Source: Cyanidiococcus yangmingshanensis
Taxonomy: Eukaryota; Rhodophyta; Bangiophyceae; Cyanidiales; Cyanidiaceae
Assembly: GCA_013995675.1 (NCBI GenBank)
Contig: VWRR01000002.1
Span: 186,001-250,000, forward strand
Direction of reading: 5' to 3'
Length of the DNA stretch: 64,000 nucleotides
Shown: piece after piece, positions 40,053-49,091 of the stretch
Numbering within the stretch: the stretch's first letter is position 1
Layout: the number at the start of each line of letters is the position of its first letter
Notes under the pieces: model-generated
The model's input: the letters and a program-made list of their open reading frames with translations, nothing else
Database searches by the model: none
Told to the model about the DNA's origin: nothing
Program-made: the position numbers and the translations under genes

Positions 40053-40611
40053 TCGCAATTTCCACTGAAGTATAGGAATAAAACTATGTGCGAAGCGTCT
40101 GCAGACTACAAAGTCTGCGTGGGGGAGCTGTATGCTTCCGTTGTTCGGGGGACGAACCTTAAACGACCATTCGCTCGAAACGAGCCACAGTTCATGGATC
40201 TGAAAATCTTTTACTCGCGCCTAGTTGCTCCACAGCGTTCTCTCAAATCCAGAGATTCATGCAACGCGACCCCTAACCAGCGATAGTCTGGAGCAAAATC
40301 CTCGAAGATAATATCGTATCTTGCATGTTTCATGTTCGGAGCGGAATAAGGAGTTTGGCTCACTGTATCACGACATGGACGCCTTTTGCAGAGAACTAGT
40401 CTGCTGTCCTAAGGTACGCACTCCCAAGCCTTTTTCGAAAAGGTATTCGCAAATACAGAATAGAAGAAAACCTCACAGGTACGTATCGGCACGAGCACTC
40501 AGCCTCTCCTCGAAGTTCTGTGTAGAACGTCCGTAAAAATACAAATCGTCTCGATGGTGCGTGTATCTTTTAATGTTCCAAATGCATCCAGCTCTTAAAA
40601 ACCAAATAGAA
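40053..40611. other. Intergenic stretch, mL41 to NOM1
   Basis: About 560 bp. It holds the probable mL41 promoter and the NOM1 3' flank. Short frames at 40086-40286 and 40321-40536 are not recognised. Confidence 0.5.
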
Positions 40612-42432
40612 TCAACTGTGTCTCGACTTTCTGTCAGAACGAACAAGGATAGAGTTGCTATCGACCCCATTTTGATTCAAAGTCCGCATCAGCTCCTCAA
40701 TCCGACGCGAGGCACGATCTGTTGCTTTGTTTTTTGCGTCTTCGTCGAGGAGCGATGCAACTGGATAGACGCTCTGCAGAGCCCTTCGAAGTGGCGCAAC
40801 GAGGCTTTGGCCGTGCAAGCGCAAGAGTTCGACCAACAATAAACTGTAAAACTCGTTCAACTCCGATTCATTGACATAACAACGAAGTATCGCCTCAAGA
40901 GCTCCACTGAGATGACTTGATTGGATCTCGTGGCGAAGAATCCTGCTTATCCTCAAGGAAGCTTCAATATAGTTAACGGACGACATCAAAATCTCAACAA
41001 CTGCTCTCCCGATATCGGTTGCAATACCGCATTTTGACAAAAACTTTTGAACATTACTTTTCGATCGTGATATATTACGTACTGCTTCTTTGCGCTCATC
41101 CTGCGCCTTCAATTCTGATGCTGAATCATCAGACGTAGGGTGCAAGTATGCGGTCATTGATTTGCAGCGTTTCTCTGCATGAAACTTCACATCAGCCTCC
41201 ATCTCCAAAAGCCCCTTCACACGCCGCTCATAAATGAATGAGGATCCCAGCTTCTCGTTTATCCATTTCAACGCTCTAGGGAACGGCTGCAAGCCGCACC
41301 TTTGATTCTGCGATTTAGAACGAATTGCGTGGATCACATCGCCTATGACATCTCTCGTAATCGACACTGGGCAAGTGGGCAGCACGCCTGCGAGAGCATT
41401 CTTCCGATCGTATTTGAAGCTCTGCAAGTGATCTGCTAACGCACATGCCTCCCGGATTTGTCGCTCGAGTTCGCAAAACCTCTCGGGGTGGGTTCTGAAC
41501 AGGTACAAACCGCAGATCTGTAGAATCTGGAGCACCACAACAAGCGTGGTTTCATCGAAGTTATCTAGGAGGAACCTTTTCGTCAGAAAAAAAAGGTGTT
41601 CCCCTGCCACAAGCCCGCCCATGAACAGAAAACAAAGCGTTGTAAAAACTCCAAGTAATTTTTGCAATGGTTTCCGATATAATTCGCTAGTCTTTTTGAG
41701 GATATCTATGCAGTGGCCAGTAACGAGATTTCCATAGATTGGTTCCTCAGTGCAGTGCATATATATAACGACAGCGCAGTAAGCAGCTCGATATGGACTG
41801 GCAAAGATACCAATTCGTTCTTCAGAACGCACTTCATTCAAACTCTGATCCTCAAACTCTCCAAGACAAGCAAGGCACAGCACGTTCGCCGTGCGTTCTC
41901 TGACGCAAGCAATATCGACCCCCGTGCTTTTCGCAACAGAGAAAGTTTCGGCTAGTTCTCTGCAAACAAGTTCAAGACTGGAATCCGAAACTTTGTTTAA
42001 GATCATTCTGACTAGCCTAAGGGGTTCCCCGAGACCGCGCGGCGACCCTCGTTCTGAAACTTCCGAACCACAAGCAAAAGGTTCGGAAGTTTGAGCAGCC
42101 GTTTGCTGGCTGTTTGCTCTAGAGACCTGGGGAACGCTTGAGATATTAGAGCAACTGCTTGCCACTTTGCTATATTCGCGAGGACACGCCAAGAACGGCT
42201 TCAGAAGAGTTCCAAGACCATCTTCGTTCTCAGTGAGAAACTCTTTAACTTCCCAACTTGAGAGATCCGAACTATCTGGATGCGTACTATTTACATTCCT
42301 ATACCTCTTCCGGGAGCGCTTGCGATCATGTATCAGGATTTTCCTTCTCAACTTCGTTTGTAGACTGATTTCCGTGTCCATACCACGAAGAACCGTGTAA
42401 GTTGAAACACGCTGTCGCCAAAAAACGATCAT
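40612..42432 (-). CDS. NOM1: Nucleolar MIF4G/MA3 protein, NOM1/SGD1-like
   Basis: 606 residues. A basic N terminus (LRRKILIHDRKRSRKRYR) is followed by an MIF4G domain at about 130-330: RLVRMILNKVSDSSLELVCREL, FASPYRAAYCAVVIYMHCTEEP, then the typical LFMGGLVAGEHLFFLTKRFLLDNF and QICGLYLFRTHPERF. An MA3 domain follows at about 455-560 (RAVVEILMSSVNYIEASLRISRIL onward). NOM1/SGD1 binds an eIF4A-like DEAD helicase in the nucleolus and is needed for 18S rRNA maturation. The ATG at 42432 directly follows a TAA in the same frame, and the frame is open for 87 codons above that. Met18 (MDTEISLQ) is an alternative start. Confidence 0.85.
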   Translation of the reverse strand: MIVFWRQRVSTYTVLRGMDTEISLQTKLRRKILIHDRKRSRKRYRNVNSTHPDSSDLSSWEVKEFLTENEDGLGTLLKPFLACPREYSKVASSCSNISSVPQVSRANSQQTAAQTSEPFACGSEVSERGSPRGLGEPLRLVRMILNKVSDSSLELVCRELAETFSVAKSTGVDIACVRERTANVLCLACLGEFEDQSLNEVRSEERIGIFASPYRAAYCAVVIYMHCTEEPIYGNLVTGHCIDILKKTSELYRKPLQKLLGVFTTLCFLFMGGLVAGEHLFFLTKRFLLDNFDETTLVVVLQILQICGLYLFRTHPERFCELERQIREACALADHLQSFKYDRKNALAGVLPTCPVSITRDVIGDVIHAIRSKSQNQRCGLQPFPRALKWINEKLGSSFIYERRVKGLLEMEADVKFHAEKRCKSMTAYLHPTSDDSASELKAQDERKEAVRNISRSKSNVQKFLSKCGIATDIGRAVVEILMSSVNYIEASLRISRILRHEIQSSHLSGALEAILRCYVNESELNEFYSLLLVELLRLHGQSLVAPLRRALQSVYPVASLLDEDAKNKATDRASRRIEELMRTLNQNGVDSNSILVRSDRKSRHS

Positions 42433-44176
42433 TTATTGCACGAATGATGCCCTCGCGAATTTGAGTGCCGTCCATGTTTTACCGCGCACGCACCGAAGTT
42501 GATTAGAAAGACATGGATGGGCTGTTTTCATCGCTCTGCGTGTCGTAGCAGGTTCATCGGAATCCAAACATTTGAATGAATGACCGGGCGAACTTGGGCT
42601 CTGAACATCGAGAGCACAATCGTCTTCTGAAGGATTCTGCGTCGATACGAGGTCAGTACAATACACGGTATCCACACATTCCGCCAGGCTCTGCATGCGA
42701 GAACCGGTCGTGCAGAAGGATCACGCAAGTTTATAATCGATTCAATTGCTGGTTTTGAGTCCGTTAATTCAAGTTTGGTGGGGTTTGCGTGGAACTTTGC
42801 AAAAGAAAGCACTTAAGCTTTGATATCCTTCTTTGAGAAAAGCTATTCTCCAAAATCATCAGCTGCTCAGATAAATCCCCAGAATCTTCGGTTATTGGTC
42901 CCTCTCGGGTAGTGACGGGCAAAATTCGAACTGTGAAGATAAATGGATGTACTCTATACAAAAATTTGCAAAAATTCCATGAAAACATCCCAGACATGTA
43001 GGTGCAGTATCATCGGGAACTTGCAGGTGCAGAACTTCCCTGATATAAAATTCTGGTGTCGTTGTAAAAAGAAAGGTACGTTTTCTCGTCCAGCCCCCCA
43101 ATAAAATAGTGTTCGACTGTGATTGAGGAGAGCAGCGGACCTCAGCGATGCGCGAGAACCTCGTTTCTCCGACAACAGAGAAAGACAACCAAGAGGCACG
43201 CCGCTGGACTAGAGTATTTTATAGAACTTGAGATATGCGTGAGAACTGAGATAACAGATAAAAAGAACAAGGCTGCCAAAAAGTATAAAGAGGGCAGCAA
43301 TACGGGTATTTCCCTCGCGATGAAAGACGGGTATTCAGAGAATGAAATCCATCAATTTCTTTGCAAACCAAGAACCGATCATGAAGCATATTGCAAAACC
43401 TCCCCCGAGCGATCAAAGGAATCTAGCTGATCACTCAGCAGAAAAATACTTGGCTCTGAATGTCAAGTTTAATGTCGATTCCCTCGGGGCACCTAACAAA
43501 CGTTGCTTTCTTCCATCGTGTATTCAGTTTTGTTGATTATGACAAATAATCATAGAATAAAGCTTCATATGTCTTAGAAGAGTGGACTTCACTGAGGACA
43601 GATCGAAAATTGAGATTTGTACGCGAAACAGATCTACGCGCCGCATGGATTTTCTGCTTATGATTTGATTTTCCTTATGAGCACTTTCATTCGAGTGACC
43701 AATTTCTGCATTGACGCGCATTGAAGTAATCATGTATCTTGTGGGTAAAGCCAAAAATTGGACTCCCTAAAGCGATACCCACAACCCCGCTGATTCGGAA
43801 ACTGCTTCGTGAGAGTAAGGGTATTTTTCTGTCTTCAGGTCGTGGTACGCTATTACCCCCTGCTTCGTCGTTGGTGCAAAGTCTGTTTCACCAAAAGAAC
43901 TATTCCGAAGGATCCTCTTTCATGCCCGACTCCGTTATCTGATTCTACTGCTGGATGGTTTCTTTATTCGAACGTCCATGTTTTGTTCCTCGATTCAGAG
44001 TGGTGTCGTTTTACCAAAAAGCTCCTGTCGTCACCAAATGTGTCTCTTCCTCAGAGAGAGACATCGGTGCAATATTTTTTCTACGGAACCTGTTGACAAG
44101 CAAAACAAAATAATGTTTCTGTCACAAATCGAAGCAGTTTTAAACAAAAATGGAGGTAGTACGGCTAAATAAAGCA
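42433..44176. other. Long intergenic region, NOM1 to CAP59-like gene
   Basis: About 1.7 kb with many short frames on both strands (for example 42892-43199 minus, 43119-43430 plus, 43809-44096 plus). None carries a recognisable domain. The 87-codon minus frame 42433-42696 starts with ATG and ends directly at the NOM1 start, so it is a possible upstream open reading frame. Confidence 0.42.
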
Positions 44177-45298
44177 TCAACAACAAAGCATCGGTATCTT
44201 CGGGCACGGATCAGATGTCAAAATATGCACACGTCTTTCCCTCATGAGACTATCAACCAAAAACTCACTTGCCAATTGTAAAACTTGAAATACTGTGGCA
44301 TATTTGGATAGGAAAAATTTGTGTAGAATGAGATGGGTGATATCGTACGCAACTGTGACGTCGGCTCTGACAGCGATTCGGGCATCTTTGTCTGTGGATC
44401 TGAAAATATCGTCAGCGAATAGTTTGCATTCCGATGAATAGCATGATCCGGGCGAAGATGCACGAAAACTCTGCGGTGCAACGCTTTCTCTAATCAAGGC
44501 TGCTCCATTCCAGCAAGCTCTTACAGCCCGGTATTGCGGTTCTGTCTTGGAAACAGCTGGAGCTTTCCGTTCCATCCAGTTTCTGGAGTTGAAAAAACCC
44601 GGTGCCCATCGCGAAGGGATCATCCCATTGCTGTCGCGAGTCACCCAACGATCATAGAAACCTCGATAGACGTCTTTCGCACACACCATATCGTATTCGC
44701 GTTCCATACCATCCACAACTAAGGAGAACAGATCCCTAGGGTCATAAACGATATCGTTAAGAAAGAGCAGATATCTACCTGAGCAATTTTCCATTTCAGA
44801 TAGAACTTCTCGTGCAAGGCTAAGAGCACGGTTTCTAGCAACAACGAGGCGAGAGACGCGCTCCATCGAAGTTGAAAACGGATCCTTGTCTGCTATAATT
44901 CTTTTGAAACGGCTCCCTTCTGCAGTTCTATTCCACTGAGATATCCAAAGGCTTGTTCTATCCGTAGAACCATTTTCGTAGATACAAAGACCTGTTGAGA
45001 TCCCGACTCCTTTCAATAGATGTTGCAACTCCGTCACGTGCCTCTGGAATTCTGGTAAAACCTTCGCAGCGTTGAATAAATTTGCCACTAGAACCACACA
45101 GCCAGTAGAGCTGTCTGCTCCTAAAACCGCTTTGCGGTTTAGGGAGCAAAGTGCCAGAAACAAAGCACAAGACTTTAATATAGAGTGCAGTCTACGCAGA
45201 ATCATGGCCGTTGTTAAAGGGTAACCTGCGAGGTAAAACGTTTTAAGACCGCTCTGCGTATCTAAACTGGAAAGCGCCAGTAATGGGCTTAGGCGCAT
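44177..45298 (-). CDS. CAP59-family (GT69) alpha-mannosyltransferase-like protein
   Basis: 373 residues from the ATG at 45298; Met32 is an alternative start just before a signal-anchor-like segment (about 36-60). The lumenal part shows the CAP59/CMT1 pattern in order: VVLVANLFNAAKVLPEFQ, LCIYENGSTDRT (104-115), SRLVVARNRAL, YLLFLNDIVYDPRDLFSLV (177-195), MVCAKDVYRGFYDRWVTRDSNG (204-225), RACWNGAALI (260-269) and SECKLFADDIF. The fungal enzymes act in capsule or wall mannan synthesis in the Golgi. The second glycosyltransferase in this window is unrelated. The substrate in this organism is unknown. Confidence 0.87.
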   Translation of the reverse strand: MRLSPLLALSSLDTQSGLKTFYLAGYPLTTAMILRRLHSILKSCALFLALCSLNRKAVLGADSSTGCVVLVANLFNAAKVLPEFQRHVTELQHLLKGVGISTGLCIYENGSTDRTSLWISQWNRTAEGSRFKRIIADKDPFSTSMERVSRLVVARNRALSLAREVLSEMENCSGRYLLFLNDIVYDPRDLFSLVVDGMEREYDMVCAKDVYRGFYDRWVTRDSNGMIPSRWAPGFFNSRNWMERKAPAVSKTEPQYRAVRACWNGAALIRESVAPQSFRASSPGSCYSSECKLFADDIFRSTDKDARIAVRADVTVAYDITHLILHKFFLSKYATVFQVLQLASEFLVDSLMRERRVHILTSDPCPKIPMLCC

Positions 45299-46667
45299 TC
45301 CGTAGAGCCAATCCAGGTTCACAGCTTGAGTATCAAGAGAAATCTCATTAGCACGCCTCTCGAGCGCGCATTCCGCTATTGCGTAGGCAACATTCGTTAG
45401 CGGGTCCCGAAAAGCTTGTTCTGAATGAGAGAATACAGAGACGTTGCTACAATTGTGTCCCCGCTGATAAGACGAGCGAAACTTACTGAATTATAAACGA
45501 TCAAAGCATTTATGCGAAGTTTTATACAGAAATTTGAGCACAGCAATTCTGCAGACATTTCCTGAAAGGCTCGTCACTCAATTCTTGACCGAGACTTGTT
45601 TGTTTCCAACGCTTTGGCTCCCGACCCTCCAATCTCAGCGGAGCCTGGACTAATTTTTGTGAGTTGATCCCGCCCTTAGCCGGTCATCCTGGTGATTCAG
45701 ATTTACACCATCATCGTGTTTGTTTGGGGGAACATTGAAAAACTCCTTTTACTGCAAGAAGCTCTATCTAGTTTCGCCGAATCACTATTCATCAAAGGAT
45801 CTCAATGGAATTTCTAAGCATCGCCGCTATTCAAGACTCTGAACAAGGCAACAACTGAATCTTTTGACCGGGATCAACGACATCTCCTTTCGAAATTTCA
45901 GGGCTTGTAGCGTGCATTATATGACGGCTCATTCATCTTCTTAACGACCTGAATGTTTCCCTTTCGTTTTCAGATGAGAAAGGGCAATGTAACGGGTTGC
46001 ATTCAATGCTGCTGCACCGCAGCAATCAGATCAAATGACGAAAAACGAAACTTTAATGCATCGTCCCAGGCGGCGAAACCAAGAAAGCGCGATGCGCCAT
46101 TTTAAACCGGTATTCTGTACTGGCAGCGTGGTATGTGATCTAGCTCACAGCGATTCGTCAAAGCTCCGCCAGTTCTGCGGTTTCATTCAACGAGTGCTGC
46201 TATCTTGTCATTGAATTTTCACCATAAGCTGCAAGACTAGGTCATCTCCCAAGATTCATTCCCTTACGTTGGCCTGTAAGAATGGTCCGCATCGTCTGCT
46301 ACAAAGCTTCTGCAGTTCTCACGATAGTTTTCACGCCTCCTTCGACCTGACATGGCTTATTCCATGATAAACCAAATATTTTATTCACGGCCACAGATAT
46401 GCATCTATAGGGGCCAGCATAAAATACTCTACCGAGATTTCATTTTTCCAATAGCTGCCTGGAAGCAAACCGTACTCGCACCGATGCTAGAGGCGTGGAA
46501 TCGCGTGGATCTCGAATGTAATGCCCGCGGACTTGAAATGCGAGAAAAACGCCTCTTTCGATTGGCACGGCAAGACAACGAATTCAGCAGATTGTTTGCC
46601 CCTACTGGTTACAGCAACGGGGCGTCCTATGTATGGCTCTTGCTTTCTGTTGTAGCCCCTACATGTT
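45299..46667. other. Intergenic region, divergent CAP59-like and CH-TOC34 genes
   Basis: About 1.4 kb. A plus-strand frame at 46352-46681 starts with ATG, is 109 codons long and overlaps the CH-TOC34 start by 14 bp. It has no recognised domain and may be a chance upstream frame or a leader element. Nothing else is supported. Confidence 0.42.
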
Positions 46668-48569
46668 ATGTCCAGAACTAAGAAAACAACTGATCGCGAA
46701 GAGGTTTTGGAAGAAGCGCAACTTGTTGTTCGGACGCCGGTGAGTGAAACACAACTTGCTGGTGTTGCGGGAGCTGCCGGAGGCGGTTTGTCTGGAAGTC
46801 AAACATTCGGTGCAGCACCGAACACTAGAGGCTCGCACGGTGCGACAGGAAGAACCCGATCGCGTCGTCGGCACTTACTTAGAAGGAGTCTTTTCTCAGG
46901 CGCTTCGCGTCAACCGTCGACAAGTGGGGGTCCTGCAGCAGAAGTTGAGAGTTCTGTAGACGTTGAAGGGGTCTTCGTCTCTGATGAGCGCCAGTCATAC
47001 GATCTGGGTTTGTTGGTGAATCGTCAGTTTGACCTTTCACGACTCGAAGCGCACGTAGTCGCTAACAATGTCTGTAGTGCGCAGCTCGACGTCACACAAA
47101 AGAACAAAGCGAACAGTGAACAGCTTTCAGCCGCAAGTGATAAGATTCTTCGGTCAACTACTGCACCGGAACATGCATCTGAACCTTTGAGCCCCGCGGT
47201 CGTCGGGAATGTTGAAAAACTTTGCTTGCTTTGGATTTCGAGAAAGTTGGCCCTTCCGAACCTGTGTTGCGAGCGAGTTGATAAGGTGTTACGTGATGGC
47301 GCGTTGCTTATCAGGATTGCGGGATTAAGGGCAGAGACTCTAGGGGATGAAGAGACGACCCACGATGTCGCAGTTAGAAATATCAGCCGCTTTCTGGACG
47401 CGGTTCGAAAAGCGGGCGTTCGGAGCGAAGATATGTTCCGACACGAAGATCTCATATACGGGAAAAATATTCCTCAAGTGTGCAGGTGTGTGCTACTATT
47501 TGCGAACAGAATAGACAAGGATGAGCTTGCTGACTGCATGAGACGACTCGAACCGCCGAAGGTGTCTCTCGAAGAACTTCTCAACGATTCGGTCGACGAG
47601 TTCTGGCCAGGGGACTTCATTGTAGATCGCTTGACGAACATCGTTCGCTCTCACTTCCGACGAAACGAAATCAATATTCTGTTCGCAGGCTCCATTGGTT
47701 CCGGCAAATCCGCATCTATCAATCGAATTGTTGGACGTTTCACAGCAGCTGCGAATCATGCGATGAAGCTGCTTCTCTCTGATGAGGAGATTTTGATTCG
47801 AGACCCAGAGCGGGGACCTGAAATTGTGCAGGAAAGCGCATATGAAAAAGAGAGACTGCAAAGAGCCTATCCCAATCGCAAATACGAATCAATCCCATTC
47901 CCGAACGAGCACGCGACAATATATTATGTGAAAAAGAACGGTATTCTGCTACGTCTTGTTGAGATACCCTCTACTGAAAAGTACCTATTTGATGAAGGTC
48001 CAGAGGGCATGAAATCATGGGCATATGCTGGCAGCAGCGAGAGCATCACGACTTACCTGCGAGATCTTGAGTTTGACCTGATTTTCCTTGTTGAACGATT
48101 GGATTCATACCGTTCGAATGGATGCCAAATGGTGCTAGAGGAGCTAAAGCGCCTCTTTGGGAATCGAGTATGTGAACGGTGCATTCTTGTCTTCACCCAC
48201 GGCTACTCCTTGCCGCCCGAAGGCTTAACATTCGAGGAAAATCTTGCCAGGAGGATACATCTCGTTCAGGAAGTTGCGCATCGTGTTTCGGGACGAGGGA
48301 ACACATATATACCTGTATGTGTTTTGGAGAATTCTGCTTCGTGTGCAAGAAACGCTGCGGGCAATCTTATACTTCCTAATGGAGCCACTTTCCTTGATCG
48401 ATTCGCGTTGATTTGTGAGAATATGCTGCTGCGACAAAGGGATGTTCCTCGTTTGAGGGTTCGCCCCTCCGTGCCCTCTCATGTACGAATTCGGCATATT
48501 GGGTTCGCATTTGCATCGATTTTAATATTGCAAATGCTTCGGAATGAACCGCAGTCGCGACAGAACTAA
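46668..48569 (+). CDS. CH-domain/TOC34-like GTPase fusion with C-terminal membrane anchor
   Basis: 633 residues in one uninterrupted frame. Residues 1-180 are disordered, with an Arg-rich patch (61-73). A calponin homology domain spans about 182-284: LWISRKLALP, KVLRDGALLIRIAG, RNISRFLDAVRKAGV, DMFRHEDL, KNIPQVCRCVLLFANRI. A TOC34/TOC159-type GTPase domain spans about 310-585: P-loop GSIGSGKS (341-348), DLIFLVERLDSYR (470-482), ILVFTHGYSLPPEGLTFEENLARR (506-529) and PVCVLENSASCARN...LPNGATF (549-575). A hydrophobic tail (about 610-626) fits a tail anchor. TOC34 is the GTP-dependent preprotein receptor of the plastid outer envelope; CH domains bind actin or microtubule-linked partners. The G3 motif expected as DTPG reads VEIPSTE, so hydrolysis may be altered. 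A fused CH domain is not a feature I know for this family. Confidence 0.85.
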   Translation: MSRTKKTTDREEVLEEAQLVVRTPVSETQLAGVAGAAGGGLSGSQTFGAAPNTRGSHGATGRTRSRRRHLLRRSLFSGASRQPSTSGGPAAEVESSVDVEGVFVSDERQSYDLGLLVNRQFDLSRLEAHVVANNVCSAQLDVTQKNKANSEQLSAASDKILRSTTAPEHASEPLSPAVVGNVEKLCLLWISRKLALPNLCCERVDKVLRDGALLIRIAGLRAETLGDEETTHDVAVRNISRFLDAVRKAGVRSEDMFRHEDLIYGKNIPQVCRCVLLFANRIDKDELADCMRRLEPPKVSLEELLNDSVDEFWPGDFIVDRLTNIVRSHFRRNEINILFAGSIGSGKSASINRIVGRFTAAANHAMKLLLSDEEILIRDPERGPEIVQESAYEKERLQRAYPNRKYESIPFPNEHATIYYVKKNGILLRLVEIPSTEKYLFDEGPEGMKSWAYAGSSESITTYLRDLEFDLIFLVERLDSYRSNGCQMVLEELKRLFGNRVCERCILVFTHGYSLPPEGLTFEENLARRIHLVQEVAHRVSGRGNTYIPVCVLENSASCARNAAGNLILPNGATFLDRFALICENMLLRQRDVPRLRVRPSVPSHVRIRHIGFAFASILILQMLRNEPQSRQN

Positions 48570-49091
48570 TGGGTTTCGGTATCTCGATACCTGCATTTGA
48601 GACAAAATAAAATCGTTGCGATCTCGAGCTTAGAGGTTGTTTAATGGGATACACGTTCGCGGAGCAAACGTTCAAATCCACAGGCATTGTCTTACTTTGG
48701 AAAGAACGCTCTCTGTATGCGTCGCCAGAACTTTCGAAAATGACGATCATCGATTAATAAATCCGATGCTGAATACTCCAGGGTGCAACACGTCGCCGGC
48801 GTACCGACGAAAAGTGAAGGTTAGTGTTCAACTTAACTTGGCTTCTTGAACAATTCTGAATTGAACTAGAGCGAGGAAAACCGCATGAAGTTAAGCGTCT
48901 TCAATGTATTATTCTTCATGCATACCTAATCAAATTCCGAGGCTTATGCGCCTGAGATGGATGGCGGACTAAATCCGCGTAAGACAAGGGTAAACTTGCG
49001 GGCTCTAGCTTCAGGCTTATACTAAGAAGGGCCAAAGCAGGTATTTCTGCTCTTCTTGATCAATATGGACCAGCAAAACGCTCTTTCGTGA
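48570..49091. other. Intergenic region, CH-TOC34 to repeat copy D
   Basis: About 520 bp. Short frames are present, none recognised. It ends at the border of family 2 copy D. Confidence 0.5.

Noticed and set aside
46352-46681. 109-codon ATG frame just before CH-TOC34.
   Set aside because: No recognised domain, and it overlaps the CH-TOC34 start in another frame; more likely a chance or leader frame.
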